Shown here: piece by piece, positions 34,501-40,850 of the stretch
Numbering within the stretch: the stretch's first letter is position 1
How the letters are laid out: each line of letters begins with the position of its first letter
Assembly: GCF_020783335.1 (NCBI RefSeq)
Contig: NZ_CP086068.1
Coordinates: 3,100,001 to 3,164,000, forward strand
Length of the DNA stretch: 64,000 nucleotides
Reading direction: 5' to 3'
From: Mucilaginibacter daejeonensis
Lineage (GTDB): Bacteria > Bacteroidota > Bacteroidia > Sphingobacteriales > Sphingobacteriaceae
The notes under the pieces: generated by a model
The model's input: only the letters and a program-made list of their open reading frames with translations
Told to the model about the DNA's origin: nothing
Databases searched by the model: none
Translations under genes and position numbers: made by a program

Positions 34501-34762
34501 AAAGTTCCAGAAAGCTCCAGACCTGATCAGCACCACGCCGGTGTTGGATAGCAAGGGGGCTCCTGTTTTAGGCACCGACGGTCAACCACTCACCACCGAC
34601 GTGTATGACAGCACCCAACGTGTGCCTGCCCTAAGTGCCGGTATCTCATTAAGAGTTAACCTGTTCGGAGCGCTCATATTGGAGCCATATTATGCCATAC
34701 CGTTCAATCGTACCGATGTCAAGAAACCGGTATTCGGCCTGAACTTTACCCCGGGCTGGTAA
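31550..34762 (+). CDS. Metallopeptidase-MA-like / TolB-like beta-propeller / outer-membrane beta-barrel fusion
   Basis: The product is 1070 residues. A signal peptide (to about 33, TANAQ) is followed by a gluzincin-type region: HELVH at 147-151 with downstream WMIEGMAEY at 175-183, the pattern of peptidase-MA-like zinc enzymes (two His plus Glu 178). From about 310 to 560 are PD40/TolB-like propeller blades (APAISPDGKYIAFLS, GAWSPDGKKFAF, LTWSPDGNHIAF, PAFSRDGKKIAFTSD). From about 640 the protein is a Gly/Tyr-rich beta-barrel of Omp85/surface-antigen style, ending PVFGLNFTPGW with a terminal aromatic. It is likely anchored in the outer membrane with the protease on one side. The substrate is unknown. 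Confidence 0.85.
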   Translation: MRKFYLVISKVQRVCLLLALVISFCLFHNTANAQYFGQNKVRYKNLKFKVYKTPHFEIYYYMKNDSLLKRFAQESELWYTLHQQVFRDTFRKANPIILYAHHPDFQQTTALDGEISVGTGGVTEGLKNRVIMPIMETNQTTRHVLGHELVHAFQYHTLLGNDTTNMGNINNLPLWMIEGMAEYLSLGKKDAYTAMWMRDAYLNNDIPTIRDLTESSKYFPYRYGEAFWSYLGSTYGDTIIVPFFKNVSRFGLEYGIRRTFGYDDKTLSNLWKNSIINTYKPYLKDTVQFLPGRRVIDNKNSGEMNVAPAISPDGKYIAFLSEKDLFSIDLFLADARTGKVIKRLTSKTSNTHIDEFNFIESAGAWSPDGKKFAFSIFSGGRNRMLVVSVPNGRVLYNVSMGQAEQFGNLTWSPDGNHIAFQGLHEGNSDIYMYSFDTKKVTQLTNDKYSDYQPAFSRDGKKIAFTSDRTTYDASTSQTITFNLAELDLATGKVTDIKVFDGANNMNPQYSADGSQIYFLSNRDGFRNLYRYNRTSGSVDQMTDLFTGISGITEFSPALSVSANDDIVYSYYRSQKYALYNGKASDFKPRTVSAAETNFDAALLPPPRAVGVDLINSNLNNFLAYQRIPADSIQNIPYRPQFKLDYLASSGVGVGVGIGAGSYGAGLSSGIQGVFSDILGRNQIYAGASVNGEIYDFGAQVFYIKQQGRWNFGGGVSHIPYQLATYNVVPSTYNNGGQTIKAIEERFDIIRIFQDQASIFTAYPFSKTTRVEFGGGVSHNSYMVTRYSTYYDTLGRYIDYQRNRISNSKFNDDPYNNVGTLRPITLAQASVALVGDNSYFGIASPLQGFRYRIQAEYDYGTYRFFSPTIDLRKYVRIKPVTLAGRFNAFGRFGEDTGLYPYYIGYPFLIRGYESQTFYGRNSRNVSTNGFTIDQLSGSRVAVANFEVRIPFTGPEKLSAIKSKFLFSELNFFFDAGLAWNRGSKIKFQKAPDLISTTPVLDSKGAPVLGTDGQPLTTDVYDSTQRVPALSAGISLRVNLFGALILEPYYAIPFNRTDVKKPVFGLNFTPGW

Positions 34763-34774
34763 GCTCGGTTCAAC

Positions 34775-34814
34775 CATCATAAAAAAAGCGGCCTTTGCCG
34801 CTTTTTTTATGATG
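34775..34814. terminator. Bidirectional terminator after the barrel protein gene
   Basis: A long perfect stem: CATCAT plus seven A plus GCGGC pairs with GCCGC plus seven T plus ATGATG, with a CTTT loop. T runs occur in both directions. It lies just after the stop at 34762. Confidence 0.92.
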
Positions 34815-34840
34815 CCCAAACAGGGATCATGTATTACAGT

Positions 34841-34848
34841 TATATTTG
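34841..34848 (+). promoter_or_regulatory. -7 promoter element of fasciclin gene
   Basis: TATATTTG is an exact match to the Bacteroidota -7 consensus TAnnTTTG, 16 bp before ATG 34864. It argues against the in-frame TTG at 34846. No clear -33 TTTG is at the right spacing. Confidence 0.5.
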
Positions 34849-34863
34849 AGCTATACCGTGTAT

Positions 34864-35502
34864 ATGAAAAGATCATTATTATTCTTCGCCCTTTGTGCCG
34901 GCATATTTACGGCTAAGGCGCAAACCACACCACCTGCCAACACTCCCACTCCTACAAAAGGTTCATCGTTCCAGGATTCGGTACGGGCCGAGCAGGCCGT
35001 GGCTAAAACGGTGATGATCAATGGTGCGCCCATGAATACGGCCATGGACTTTATCGAGAACCTGACACAATCAAAAAGCTTCACTACCTTTTTGGCGGCA
35101 GCACGAGCGGCCAATATGGTTGGTACTTTTAAAAGCAGAGGACCGTTGACACTTTTCGTGCCTCCAGATAGCATATTTAAAAAGCAACTCGGCTATCGAT
35201 ATGATACCCTGATGGCGCCAAACCATAAATATGATCTGATCAACTTGCTAAGCTACCATGCTGTGGCCGGTAAGTTCTATGCCAAGGATCTGGCCAAATT
35301 GATCAAGCAGGGTAATGGTGAAGCAAGCTTGCTCACCTTATCGGGCAGTAAGCTTACCGCACGCATGGATGCCAACCGCAACATCGTATTGTATGACGAG
35401 ACCGGCGGCCAAAGCACCGTTGCCCAGATCAACATCGAACAAAGCAATGGCCTTATACATACCGTTACGCGTGTACTGATACCCAAGAACAAGGCGCTGT
35501 GA
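34864..35502 (+). CDS. Secreted fasciclin-domain protein
   Basis: The product is about 212 residues from ATG 34864, the start of a clear signal peptide (MKRSLLFFALCAGIFTAKAQ). A Pro/Thr-rich linker is followed by one FAS1 domain (about 65-205): LTQSKSFTTFLAAARAANM, GPLTLFVPPDSIFKK (the FAS1 first conserved region, normally 'TVFAPTNDAF'), LLSYHAVAGKF, and NGLIHTVTRVLIP, the second conserved region. FAS1 domains mediate adhesion or ligand binding outside the cytoplasm. The gene is a single unit, insulated by the terminator upstream and running toward the GIY-YIG gene. Confidence 0.9.
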   Translation: MKRSLLFFALCAGIFTAKAQTTPPANTPTPTKGSSFQDSVRAEQAVAKTVMINGAPMNTAMDFIENLTQSKSFTTFLAAARAANMVGTFKSRGPLTLFVPPDSIFKKQLGYRYDTLMAPNHKYDLINLLSYHAVAGKFYAKDLAKLIKQGNGEASLLTLSGSKLTARMDANRNIVLYDETGGQSTVAQINIEQSNGLIHTVTRVLIPKNKAL

Positions 35503-35548
35503 CCTCACGGCCGGCTCGCAGCCCAGCCGATCGGTCAGCGTCTTATAC

Positions 35549-35905
35549 TTAAATAGCTATCGGGCGTTTAGCAGTGGCTAATGACGGCCTCAGGTACGGG
35601 CGCGTACGCATATTACTTTCCAGCTTCAGGCCAATGGTCAGATCGATCCAATCAGCATTCACTGACCTGATCAGCCTTTCCTTTTGTATACGGGTGAAAG
35701 TGCTCAGGTATTTAAAGCGCTCCATAGCCTGTTCCTCGGTATTGATCTCCTCAAAATATACTAATCTATTTAGTTGTTGCGCCTTGTCAAAGAATAAGGT
35801 GGGCATATCACGGTAGAACTGCATGGTCTTCATCATGTCTGAGCATAGGCCAACATGCAGATTGGTACGGTTACGATCGGTTATGATATAGATGAACTGT
35901 TTCAT
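35549..35905 (-). CDS. GIY-YIG-like small nuclease-family protein (degenerate motif)
   Basis: The product is 118 residues. The opening IYIITDRNRTNLHVGLCSDM aligns with GIY-YIG domains such as YILTNRHNTVLYIGVTNDL, and the mid part LVYFEEINTEEQAMERFKYL followed by RIQKERLIRSVNADWIDL matches the UvrC/UPF0213-type family. However, the GIY has become IYI and YIG has become HVG, so nuclease activity is uncertain. It is divergent from the XRE-S24 regulator with only 84 bp between starts, so both may be controlled by the palindrome there. A DNA-repair or mobile-element role is possible. The family assignment rests on these partial matches. Confidence 0.75.
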   Translation of the reverse strand: MKQFIYIITDRNRTNLHVGLCSDMMKTMQFYRDMPTLFFDKAQQLNRLVYFEEINTEEQAMERFKYLSTFTRIQKERLIRSVNADWIDLTIGLKLESNMRTRPYLRPSLATAKRPIAI

Positions 35906-35932
35906 TTGATAATAAATTTTGCCGGATGAAAA

Positions 35933-35962
35933 TTTGTTACTAATTTTATGAGCATAAATTTA
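35933..35962 (+). promoter_or_regulatory. Candidate promoter of XRE-S24 regulator
   Basis: TTTG at 35933-35936 is separated by 18 bp from TAAATTTA at 35955-35962 (one mismatch to TAnnTTTG). Spacing is one base short of the usual 19. The -7 element overlaps the left arm of the palindrome at 35958-35980, which suits autorepression. Confidence 0.5.
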
Positions 35963-35980
35963 CTAACAAATTTAGTAAAT
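35958..35980. promoter_or_regulatory. Palindromic operator for XRE-S24 / GIY-YIG pair
   Basis: Perfect 9-bp arms ATTTACTAA (35958-35966) and TTAGTAAAT (35972-35980) enclose 5 nt. A third half-site TTACTAA occurs at 35937-35943, 22 bp upstream of the matching left-arm half-site. It lies in the 84-bp gap between two divergent genes, 10 bp before the repressor's ATG. Binding by the XRE-S24 product is inferred from position. Confidence 0.65.
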
Positions 35981-35989
35981 CCAAATTTT

Positions 35990-36763
35990 ATGTCAATTAT
36001 TTCATCGAATATTAAATTCCTCAGAAAGAAGAAAGGCCTTACCCAACAGCAGTTTGCTGACGAAATAGGCATAAAAAGGTCATTAGTGGGCGCATATGAA
36101 GAAGATCGTGCCGATCCAAAATATGATCTGCTAAAAAAAATAGCAGCATATTTTGAGGTCAGTATCGATGATTTTATCAATGAGACCATCAATGAAAAAT
36201 GGGCGCCTAAACCAAAAGGTAACCCTGCCAACCTGAGGATATTAAGTATAACGGTAGATAAAGAGGATAACGAGAACATCGAGATGGTACCGGTAAAGGC
36301 CAGCGCCGGATACATGAACGGTTACGCCGATCCGGAGTATGTGGCTAAGTTGCCTAAGTTCCATTTGCCTATGTTCACACAAGGCACCTTCCGTGCTTTT
36401 GAGATCAAAGGCGATTCGATGCTGCCGCTGCCATCGGGTACGATCATTATAGGTGAGTATGTGGAGAACTGGGCCGACATTAAGGCCGGTGAGACCTATG
36501 TAGTAGTATCCAAAAATGAAGGGGTGGTATATAAACGTATAGGCAGCCGATACCGCGATAATAAGAAGTTGAAACTGATATCAGACAACCCGGTATATGA
36601 GCCTTACGAAGTGAGTGGCGAGGACATACTGGAGATATGGAAAGCCAAGGCGTTCCTGTCTACCCAACTGCCGGCCCCTACTCCTGAACCAAGCATCGAG
36701 AACCTGACTAGTATGATGGCCGAGATGCAGCGTTCGATATCGAAATTGCAAAGCAACAATTAA
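35990..36763 (+). CDS. XRE-family repressor with LexA/CI-like S24 peptidase domain
   Basis: The product is 257 residues from ATG 35990; an upstream in-frame ATG at 35948 would translate through the palindrome. An N-terminal HTH (about 5-60, LRKKKGLTQQQFADEIG and SLVGAYEEDRADP) is followed by a linker and an S24 domain. A candidate Ala-Gly cleavage site lies in KASAGYMNGYA, the catalytic Ser is in IKGDSMLPL, and a Lys is in VVYKRIG. The C-terminus ends in a short coiled-coil (MMAEMQRSISKLQ). Such proteins self-cleave after a damage signal and derepress their targets. It is likely autoregulatory. Its position and partner suggest a small damage-responsive or phage-derived switch. Confidence 0.88.
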   Translation: MSIISSNIKFLRKKKGLTQQQFADEIGIKRSLVGAYEEDRADPKYDLLKKIAAYFEVSIDDFINETINEKWAPKPKGNPANLRILSITVDKEDNENIEMVPVKASAGYMNGYADPEYVAKLPKFHLPMFTQGTFRAFEIKGDSMLPLPSGTIIIGEYVENWADIKAGETYVVVSKNEGVVYKRIGSRYRDNKKLKLISDNPVYEPYEVSGEDILEIWKAKAFLSTQLPAPTPEPSIENLTSMMAEMQRSISKLQSNN

Positions 36764-36771
36764 GTTACAAG

Positions 36772-36802
36772 TTTGTATTTAAACTTACTCCCGATATATT
36801 TA
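36772..36802 (+). promoter_or_regulatory. Promoter of Spy-like gene
   Basis: TTTG at 36772-36775 is followed after exactly 19 bp by TATATTTA at 36795-36802, one mismatch from TAnnTTTG, matching the Bacteroidota sigma consensus and spacing. The predicted start is near 36809, giving a leader of about 21 nt to ATG 36830. Confidence 0.65.
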
Positions 36803-36829
36803 TCGAACACTATAACAAACTTAAATACA

Positions 36830-37207
36830 ATGAAAAAGATCTTATTGATGTGCACTTTCGTTCTGGGTATCAGCGCCGTTAGCTTTGCCCAGGGCCGCAT
36901 GCAAAGAAGCCCTGAGGAACAGGCAAAACAACTGAAGGAAGAATTGAAATTGAGCGATGAGCAGACCACGAAAGTGACCGCTGTGTTCACTGCCCAGGCC
37001 AAGACACGCGACAGTATTCGCACTGCATCTAACGGCGACAGACAAGCCATGATGCAGGCTATGCGCCCGCTGATGGAAAGCACTACCGCCAAACTTAAAG
37101 CCATCCTTACTCCTGAGCAATATACCACTTACGAGAAAGCCATGGCCGAAAGACGCCAACGCATGGGCGGACAAGGTGGCGGCGGCGGTACGCCTCCACA
37201 AAAATAA
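36830..37207 (+). CDS. Spy/CpxP-like periplasmic protein
   Basis: The product is 125 residues from ATG 36830, which begins a signal peptide (MKKILLMCTFVLGISAVSFAQ); the upstream in-frame ATG at 36773 is 5' of a good promoter. The mature part is helical and Gln/Arg/Met-rich: EEQAKQLKEELKLSDEQTTK and LKAILTPEQYTTYEKAMAER, the 'LTPEQ'-like repeats of periplasmic stress chaperones. A Gly-rich tail (GGQGGGGGTPPQK) ends it. It probably acts in the periplasm in envelope stress or protein folding. A strong terminator follows 10 bp after the stop, so it is monocistronic. Confidence 0.82.
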   Translation: MKKILLMCTFVLGISAVSFAQGRMQRSPEEQAKQLKEELKLSDEQTTKVTAVFTAQAKTRDSIRTASNGDRQAMMQAMRPLMESTTAKLKAILTPEQYTTYEKAMAERRQRMGGQGGGGGTPPQK

Positions 37208-37216
37208 AAGAGACTG

Positions 37217-37242
37217 AAAGCGGCTTACGGCCGCTTTTTTTA
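37217..37242 (+). terminator. Intrinsic terminator after Spy-like gene
   Basis: AAAGCGGC (37217-37224) and GCCGCTTT (37230-37237) form an 8-bp stem with a 5-nt loop, followed by a T run. It separates the Spy-like gene from the bio genes, whose start is 15-20 bp further. Confidence 0.88.
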
Positions 37243-37256
37243 TTTTAGCGCAAATT

Positions 37257-38390
37257 TTGATCGTATTGAGCGCACACGACCTGATAAGGCAAAAACTGGA
37301 GCAGCGGGAACAAGCTGGCTCATACCGGAAGCTGCGAACCGCCGGCACCCTGATCGATCTTTGCTCTAACGATTACCTGGGCTTCGCCCGCTCGGCCGAA
37401 CTGAAAGCTATGGTTGAGGAAGAGATAGTGCGGAACCCTGACCAAGGCAATGGTTCAGGAGGCTCAAGGCTCTTATCGGGTAACACAGCTTATACCGAAG
37501 AACTGGAACAGTGGATAGCCACTTATCATCAATCTGATGCAGGCCTCCTGTTTAATTCAGGTTACGATGCTAACCTGGGTTTGCTATCATCCGTACCGCA
37601 ACGCGGCGATACCGTACTGCACGACGCGCTTGCCCACGCTTCCATCATCGACGGTATACGCCTGAGCCATTCTACCCGCCAAAGCTTTGCGCATAATGAC
37701 CTGGCAGATCTAGAGCATAAACTCCGGTCGGCCAAAGGCAACATTTTTATAGTGTTAGAAAGCGTGTACTCCATGGATGGCGACCTTGCCCCTCTCACAC
37801 ACCTCGCACGACTTTCTCGGGCCTACAACGCCGCACTTATTGTTGATGAGGCACATGCCGTCGGGGTTTTAGGCAAAGGCTTGGTCAACGAACTCGAATT
37901 ACACGACCAGGTATTTGCCCGGGTAGTGACCTTTGGTAAAGCTTTAGGTTGCCACGGGGCCATTGTGTTAGGAAGCAATGACCTGCGCAATTACCTTATC
38001 AATTTTGCCCGGTCGTTCATTTACACCACCGCCGCTCCTTTCCATCAACTGGCCACCATTAAAATGGCTTACCAACTGCTTAATAGCGCGGAAGGATTCG
38101 CACGGACAGCCGCTTTGCAGCAAATAGCGACACTTTACGACCAGTTAATGATCGGTACAAGCTCGGATGCTTACACCAGCGCCATACGCACGCTGATCAT
38201 TGGTGGCAATGAAGAGACCAAACATGCTGCCGACCAATTACAACAGGCCGGCTTTGATGTACGCGCCATACTAAGCCCAACCGTAGCCGCCGGCAGCGAA
38301 CGTCTACGCATCTGCCTGCATCAGTACAATACCGAAGAGCAGATCCTGGCCTTGGTGGCCCAATTAAAACTATTACAAGATGCAAGATAA
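37257..38390 (+). CDS. bioF: 8-amino-7-oxononanoate synthase
   Basis: This is a 377-residue PLP enzyme of the alpha-oxoamine synthase family that condenses pimeloyl-ACP/CoA with alanine in biotin synthesis. Landmarks are LCSNDYLGFARS, GSGGSRLLSGN, DALAHASIIDGIRLS, LIVDEAHAVGVLG and the PLP Lys in VTFGKALGCHGA. The start is non-canonical: TTG at 37257 (or TTG 37266), with no ATG close by. It overlaps bioD by 11 bp, so they are coupled. bioA and bioB are not in the window. The length is as expected. Confidence 0.93.
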   Translation: MIVLSAHDLIRQKLEQREQAGSYRKLRTAGTLIDLCSNDYLGFARSAELKAMVEEEIVRNPDQGNGSGGSRLLSGNTAYTEELEQWIATYHQSDAGLLFNSGYDANLGLLSSVPQRGDTVLHDALAHASIIDGIRLSHSTRQSFAHNDLADLEHKLRSAKGNIFIVLESVYSMDGDLAPLTHLARLSRAYNAALIVDEAHAVGVLGKGLVNELELHDQVFARVVTFGKALGCHGAIVLGSNDLRNYLINFARSFIYTTAAPFHQLATIKMAYQLLNSAEGFARTAALQQIATLYDQLMIGTSSDAYTSAIRTLIIGGNEETKHAADQLQQAGFDVRAILSPTVAAGSERLRICLHQYNTEEQILALVAQLKLLQDAR

Positions 38391-38997
38391 CGCGCCCTTA
38401 TTTGTGACCGGCATCGGTACCGATGTTGGCAAAACGATCGTGACCGCCATATTGGTGGAATATTTTAAAGCTGATTATTGGAAACCGGTACAATCAGGTG
38501 ATCTGGACAATAGCGATACCATGAAGGTGCAACGCCTGATATCGAATAGCACCTCCAAGTTCTACCCGGAAGTATACCGGCTTACTCAGCCCTTTTCGCC
38601 GCACAAGTCAGCAGATCTGGATGGTGTTGAGATAGACCTGGATAAGATCAATGTTCCTGATACGGCCAACCGCTTACTGATCGAAGGTGCAGGTGGCCTG
38701 ATGGTGCCACTGAATTACCAGGAGACCATTGTTGACCTGATTCAAAAGCTGAACGCCGAGGTGATCCTGGTGGTAAGGCATTACCTCGGTAGCATCAATC
38801 ACACGCTGCTATCGCTGGAGTTGCTTCAACAAAAAAAGATCAAGGTACATACCCTGATCTTTAATGGTCACATAGACGAATATTCTGAACAGATCATTAA
38901 ACAGCACCCGGCTGTTGGTCGCGTGGCTTACATCCCGGAGCTTACCGCGGTGAACCCGGAAACGGTGAAACAAGCCGCCGCAAAACTGGTTATCTGA
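38380..38997 (+). CDS. bioD: ATP-dependent dethiobiotin synthetase
   Basis: This 205-residue P-loop enzyme closes the ureido ring of 7,8-diaminopelargonate in biotin synthesis. FVTGIGTDVGKTIVTAIL gives the nucleotide-binding loop at residues 8-25, WKPVQSGD lies near residue 35, IEGAGGLMVPL near 106, and the C-terminal PELTAVNPETVKQ is typical. It starts within the 3' end of bioF (11-bp overlap) and ends one base from the oppositely oriented argS stop. No separate terminator is visible between the two convergent genes. Confidence 0.94.
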   Translation: MQDNAPLFVTGIGTDVGKTIVTAILVEYFKADYWKPVQSGDLDNSDTMKVQRLISNSTSKFYPEVYRLTQPFSPHKSADLDGVEIDLDKINVPDTANRLLIEGAGGLMVPLNYQETIVDLIQKLNAEVILVVRHYLGSINHTLLSLELLQQKKIKVHTLIFNGHIDEYSEQIIKQHPAVGRVAYIPELTAVNPETVKQAAAKLVI

Positions 38998-38998
38998 G

Positions 38999-40762
38999 TT
39001 ACATCCTTTCTGGCACTTCGATACCCAGCAGTGCCATTCCTTTGGTGATAACGGCTGCGGTAGAGACCGACAGGCTTAAACGGAAGGCTTTGATGTCATC
39101 GCTTTCAGCCTGCATGATCGACTTTTCGTGGTAGAACTTGTTGTATGCCTTCGCCAACTCGTAAATGTAGTTGGCAATAGTGGCCGGATTGTGGTCTATA
39201 GCGGCAGAAACCACCATGTCTGGGTATTGCGTAAGCTGGATCATCAGGTCTCGTTCTACAGCGTCTAAAACGGTCACGTCAGCAGCATTAGCGGGAGCCT
39301 CTACCCTGCTCAATACTGAACGGATACGGGCGTGGGTGTATTGAATGAACGGCCCGGTATGACCTTGAAAATCCACCGACTCATTTGGATCGAACAACAA
39401 ACGCTTTTTAGGGTCTACCTTTAACAAAAAGTATTTCAACGCGCCCATACCAATCATGTGGTAGAGTTTCGCCTTGTCCTCGTCGCTATAGTCGACCGTC
39501 TTACCCAGCGCCTCGGTAGTCTCTTTGGCGGTCTCTTCCATTTGCTGGATCAGGTCGTCGGCATCCACAACCGTACCCTCACGCGATTTCATTTTGCCAG
39601 ATGGCAGATCCACCATTCCGTAAGATAAATGGTAAAGGCCCTGCGCCCATTCCTTACCCAGCTTTTGCAGGATCAGGAACAGTACCTTGAAGTGGTAATC
39701 CTGCTCGTTACCTACCACGTAGATCGACTCGCTCATGCCATAGTCGTCATACTTAAGCTGAGCGGTACCCAGATCCTGCGTAATATATACCGACGTACCA
39801 TCGGCACGGCGAACCAGTTTTTGATCCAGACCGTCCTCCGTAAGGTCGATCCATACCGAGCCATCTTCCTTTTTAAAAAAAACGCCTTTGGTCAACCCCT
39901 CTTCAATGATGTCCTTACCCAATAGGTAGGTATCACTCTCGTAATAATATTTATCAAAATCGACGCCGAGCTTTTTGTAGGTCTTGGCAAAACCATCGTA
40001 TACCCAGGTGTTCATGGTCTTCCACAAGCTGATCACCTCTTCATCGCCAGCCTCCCATTTTTGAAGCATTTGTTGAGCCTGCAGGATGAGCGGAGCGTTC
40101 TTCTTAGCTTCTTCCTCCGTCTTGCCTTCGGCTTTCAGCTCGTCGATCTGGCGTTTGTATTCCTTATCAAAGATCACATAGTACTTGCCCACCAGGTGGT
40201 CGCCCTTCATGCCGGCCGACTGTGGTGTTTCGCCATTGCCGAACATTTGCCAGGCCAGCATCGATTTACAGATGTGGATGCCCCTATCATTCACCAGATT
40301 GGCCTTGATCACCTCATAGCCAGCAGCCTGCAAAATAGCAGCCACCGAATACCCCAGCAGGTTATTACGCACGTGGCCCAGGTGCAAAGGCTTATTGGTG
40401 TTAGGCGATGAGTACTCGACCATCACTTTTTTGCCATTTGGCCGCGCAACGCCAAAATCCTCACGAGTAACCTGATCACGATATAGCGAAAGCCAGTAGC
40501 TATCAGCTATGGAAATATTGAGGAATCCTTTAATGATATTGAAATCGGCCACTTCGGTAACGTTGGCTTTCAGGTATTCGCCGATCTCCTGTCCGGTTTG
40601 CTCAGGGCCTTTACGTGATATCTTGGTAAATGGGAACGTCACGATGGTCACCTGTCCTTCAAACTCCTTGCGGGTCTGTTGCAGGTTCACATCTTGAGCG
40701 GTTATAGCGGTTTGATATAGGGTGTTTACAGCTTGTACGGTAGCGTCGATAATAAAGTCCAT
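38999..40762 (-). CDS. argS: Arginyl-tRNA synthetase
   Basis: This is a 587-residue class I aminoacyl-tRNA synthetase charging tRNA-Arg. An N-terminal Add1-like region (about 1-100) precedes the HIGH-type motif HLGHVRNNLLG. The KMSKS equivalent reads GKMKSREGTVVDADDL, and an all-helical anticodon-binding domain ends with MALLGIEVPERM. The catalytic Rossmann core has TNKPLHLGH. The gene is divergent from the arginine deiminase-family gene, with an 88-bp shared upstream region carrying -7 elements for both. The length is standard. Confidence 0.96.
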   Translation of the reverse strand: MDFIIDATVQAVNTLYQTAITAQDVNLQQTRKEFEGQVTIVTFPFTKISRKGPEQTGQEIGEYLKANVTEVADFNIIKGFLNISIADSYWLSLYRDQVTREDFGVARPNGKKVMVEYSSPNTNKPLHLGHVRNNLLGYSVAAILQAAGYEVIKANLVNDRGIHICKSMLAWQMFGNGETPQSAGMKGDHLVGKYYVIFDKEYKRQIDELKAEGKTEEEAKKNAPLILQAQQMLQKWEAGDEEVISLWKTMNTWVYDGFAKTYKKLGVDFDKYYYESDTYLLGKDIIEEGLTKGVFFKKEDGSVWIDLTEDGLDQKLVRRADGTSVYITQDLGTAQLKYDDYGMSESIYVVGNEQDYHFKVLFLILQKLGKEWAQGLYHLSYGMVDLPSGKMKSREGTVVDADDLIQQMEETAKETTEALGKTVDYSDEDKAKLYHMIGMGALKYFLLKVDPKKRLLFDPNESVDFQGHTGPFIQYTHARIRSVLSRVEAPANAADVTVLDAVERDLMIQLTQYPDMVVSAAIDHNPATIANYIYELAKAYNKFYHEKSIMQAESDDIKAFRLSLSVSTAAVITKGMALLGIEVPERM

Positions 40763-40766
40763 CGTA

Positions 40767-40774
40767 CAAAATTA
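40767..40774 (-). promoter_or_regulatory. -7 element for argS
   Basis: On the minus strand this reads TAATTTTG, an exact TAnnTTTG, starting 5 bp before the argS ATG at 40762. It would make an almost leaderless transcript. No -33 TTTG at the right spacing, so support is partial. Confidence 0.35.
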
Positions 40775-40823
40775 ATTAAATTGCCCGAACCTGATGGGCA
40801 TTATTGAATTGCACATTTAATTA

Positions 40824-40831
40824 TAACTTTG
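40824..40831 (+). promoter_or_regulatory. -7 element for the arginine deiminase-family gene
   Basis: TAACTTTG matches TAnnTTTG exactly, 20 bp before ATG 40851. A TTG at 40804-40806 lies 17 bp upstream, slightly closer than the usual -33 spacing. Confidence 0.5.
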
Positions 40832-40850
40832 ATAGCATCTGCACTGATCT

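Noticed and set aside
35549..36763. Prophage
   Set aside because: A repressor with S24 domain and GIY-YIG gene suggest phage ancestry, but no integrase, capsid, tail or lysis gene lies nearby and flanks are ordinary envelope genes.
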